NCBI GenBank assembly: GCA_900771975.1
Contig: CAAGPV010000035.1
Coordinates: 1-64,000, forward strand
Reading direction: 5' to 3'
Length of the DNA: 64,000 nucleotides
Origin: an uncultured Prevotella sp.
Lineage (GTDB): Bacteria > Bacteroidota > Bacteroidia > Bacteroidales > Bacteroidaceae
The position numbers were made by a program, and so were the translations under genes. The notes below the pieces were generated by a model, which saw only the letters and a list, made by a program, of their open reading frames with translations, was not told where the DNA came from and made no database searches. Positions 63,047 to 64,000 of this stretch are shown here, one piece after another (the stretch's first letter is position 1; each line of letters opens with the position of its first letter).

Positions 63047-63988
63047 TTATAATTTTACTGCCGTAATATCCACCAAATTATTTACTATTGCATAAATCGT
63101 AAGACCTGCGGGAGAGTGAATCTGAAGTTTACGGGCAATATTTCGCCTATGTGTAATTACCGTATTTGTTGAAATACACAAGTGGTCGGCTATCTCCTTG
63201 TTGGTCATTCCCTGCACAACACTGATAATAACATCTTTTTCACGGTCGCTCAAAGACTCATTATTGTCAGGGTTTTGCTTTATCATAGTGGTGATTTTTG
63301 CAGTAACATCACTTTGTTTTGATTTCTGTTCGAGTCGACGTATGGCAGGAATAAAAATCTGCTCCTCTACAGATGCATGTTGAGACAACCAGGTCTCACA
63401 GTTATATAAATCATATAAAGTGGCTGTCAATTGATTGTTATGAAGAGCGTCAGAAGGCAAATATTTTATGATGATATTTTTCAACTCACGCAATTTCTGA
63501 TCGGTCTGGCCGTGATGCTTTGAAAATGTTTGAATATCATAAGTGCCGTCAACCGTTCCTGAAAGCAACTGATTGACATAAGGGAAAACAGTTTTTTCCT
63601 CATATTTCATATGATTGCGAACAAAATGAGCATATTCATCATACAGACGAAGTATCAATCGAGCCAAGTTGTCCTTTTCGTCTAAAGCCTCAACCAACTC
63701 TTTACGAATAAATGGAAGTTCAAATTCCAAATAGTATTGATGGCTTGCCTGAAGATATTTCAATAGTGTAGGGATGGATAAACGCTCTGCATCATCAAAC
63801 TCTTTATATCCATTAATTGTAAAATTAACTACTGCTAAAAATGTATATGTATCTACATTTTGGTCTTCGCAAACCTCACGGACAGTCTTGTCACCAAAGC
63901 CGAGATTAATACCAAAACTCCCGAGACTTTGCAGCAAATCATAATTGTCCTTAATAAGAGAAATCATCTTATCATCGGCTTCATACAT
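63047..63988 (-). CDS. Hemerythrin/RIC-like di-iron sensor fused to LuxR HTH
   Basis: 313 aa. N-terminal 15-55 matches the ScdA/YtfE N-domain (LGSFGINLGFGDKTVREVCE), but the Cys-Cys of that motif is Gly30-Phe31. Residues 70-220 are a hemerythrin-like four-helix domain with candidate iron ligands H83, H126 with E130, H158/H159, and H204 with E208. This is almost the numbering I recall for E. coli YtfE (84, 129, 133, 160, 204, 208). Residues 246-310 are a LuxR HTH: LSDREKDVIISVVQGMTNKEIADHL, TVITHRRNIARKLQ. Likely an oxygen, NO or iron-dependent regulator. Co-directional with the pseudo-receiver gene that follows it. Confidence 0.87.
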   Translation of the reverse strand: MYEADDKMISLIKDNYDLLQSLGSFGINLGFGDKTVREVCEDQNVDTYTFLAVVNFTINGYKEFDDAERLSIPTLLKYLQASHQYYLEFELPFIRKELVEALDEKDNLARLILRLYDEYAHFVRNHMKYEEKTVFPYVNQLLSGTVDGTYDIQTFSKHHGQTDQKLRELKNIIIKYLPSDALHNNQLTATLYDLYNCETWLSQHASVEEQIFIPAIRRLEQKSKQSDVTAKITTMIKQNPDNNESLSDREKDVIISVVQGMTNKEIADHLCISTNTVITHRRNIARKLQIHSPAGLTIYAIVNNLVDITAVKL

Positions 63989-64000
63989 TTTTTGATTTTT

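Noticed and set aside
1..64000. CRISPR array, rRNA operon, insertion sequence, toxin-antitoxin or restriction genes
   Set aside because: Looked for on both strands; no spaced repeats, rRNA sequence, transposase or such gene pairs were found.

Overview
The window is chromosomal DNA of a Bacteroidales bacterium, most likely a Prevotella-type organism. The sequence supports this in several ways. Many genes carry the Bacteroidetes housekeeping promoter TTTG-N19/20-TAnnTTTG. Several products are typical of the group: a sphingolipid-type serine palmitoyltransferase, an outer-membrane beta-barrel receptor with a carboxypeptidase-like N-terminal domain, a type IX secretion-type C-terminus, an Nfn fusion protein, and many small lipoproteins. 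Translation starts mostly lack Shine-Dalgarno sequences.

Left edge (1-1364): the end of a CTnDOT-family conjugative element. It carries a tyrosine integrase cut by the window edge, about 320 bp of element-end DNA rich in inverted repeats, and an att-like core GTAACTTTGC. GC content is visibly higher than in the rest of the window. From 1407 on the sequence is ordinary chromosome.

1407-16018: two lipoproteins, an AraC regulator, kdsB (Kdo activation), an operon with a 14-repeat MORN protein, a YhcH protein, glycogen branching enzyme GlgB, a membrane protein and a phytase-like esterase, then a secreted endonuclease I with a sorting tail. A reverse operon follows (rarA, 2-hydroxyacid dehydrogenase, TRIC-type channel). 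16061-28690: an acidic protein of unknown function, a lipoprotein, an outer-membrane protein, then fmt, DUF4199, a glycosyltransferase, a DUF6452/DUF6048-like pair, apbE and a Crp-type regulator. Next come dcp, dCMP deaminase, an S41 protease and 5-formyl-THF cyclo-ligase in overlapping frames.

28752-32597: a compact module with different base composition: a PAS-LuxR regulator, convergent with an outer-membrane receptor gene and an E1/ThiF-like gene. The receptor promoter carries a pair of ACAC-N4-GTGT dyads. 32674-46735: DUF721/recF, a TPR protein with ribH, a LysR regulator, a ThrE-type exporter, an AspT/YidE antiporter, serS, the Nfn fusion, tRNA-Pro(UGG), serine palmitoyltransferase and a diacylglycerol-kinase-like enzyme. 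46740-61128: trmN6, lon-tgt-lptG, a DEAD-box helicase, gdhA, a BadF-type kinase, an MscS-like channel, and kdsA-kdsD. With kdsB and lptG, the window holds a good part of Kdo/LPS biogenesis. 61160-63988: a phospholipase-D-type cardiolipin synthase with a signal peptide, then two tandem LuxR-type regulators. One has a degenerate receiver. The other has a complete RIC/YtfE-like di-iron hemerythrin sensor fused to the HTH. That pair and the 28.7-32.6 kb module are the most unusual parts of the window. No CRISPR array, rRNA or complete insertion sequence was seen.
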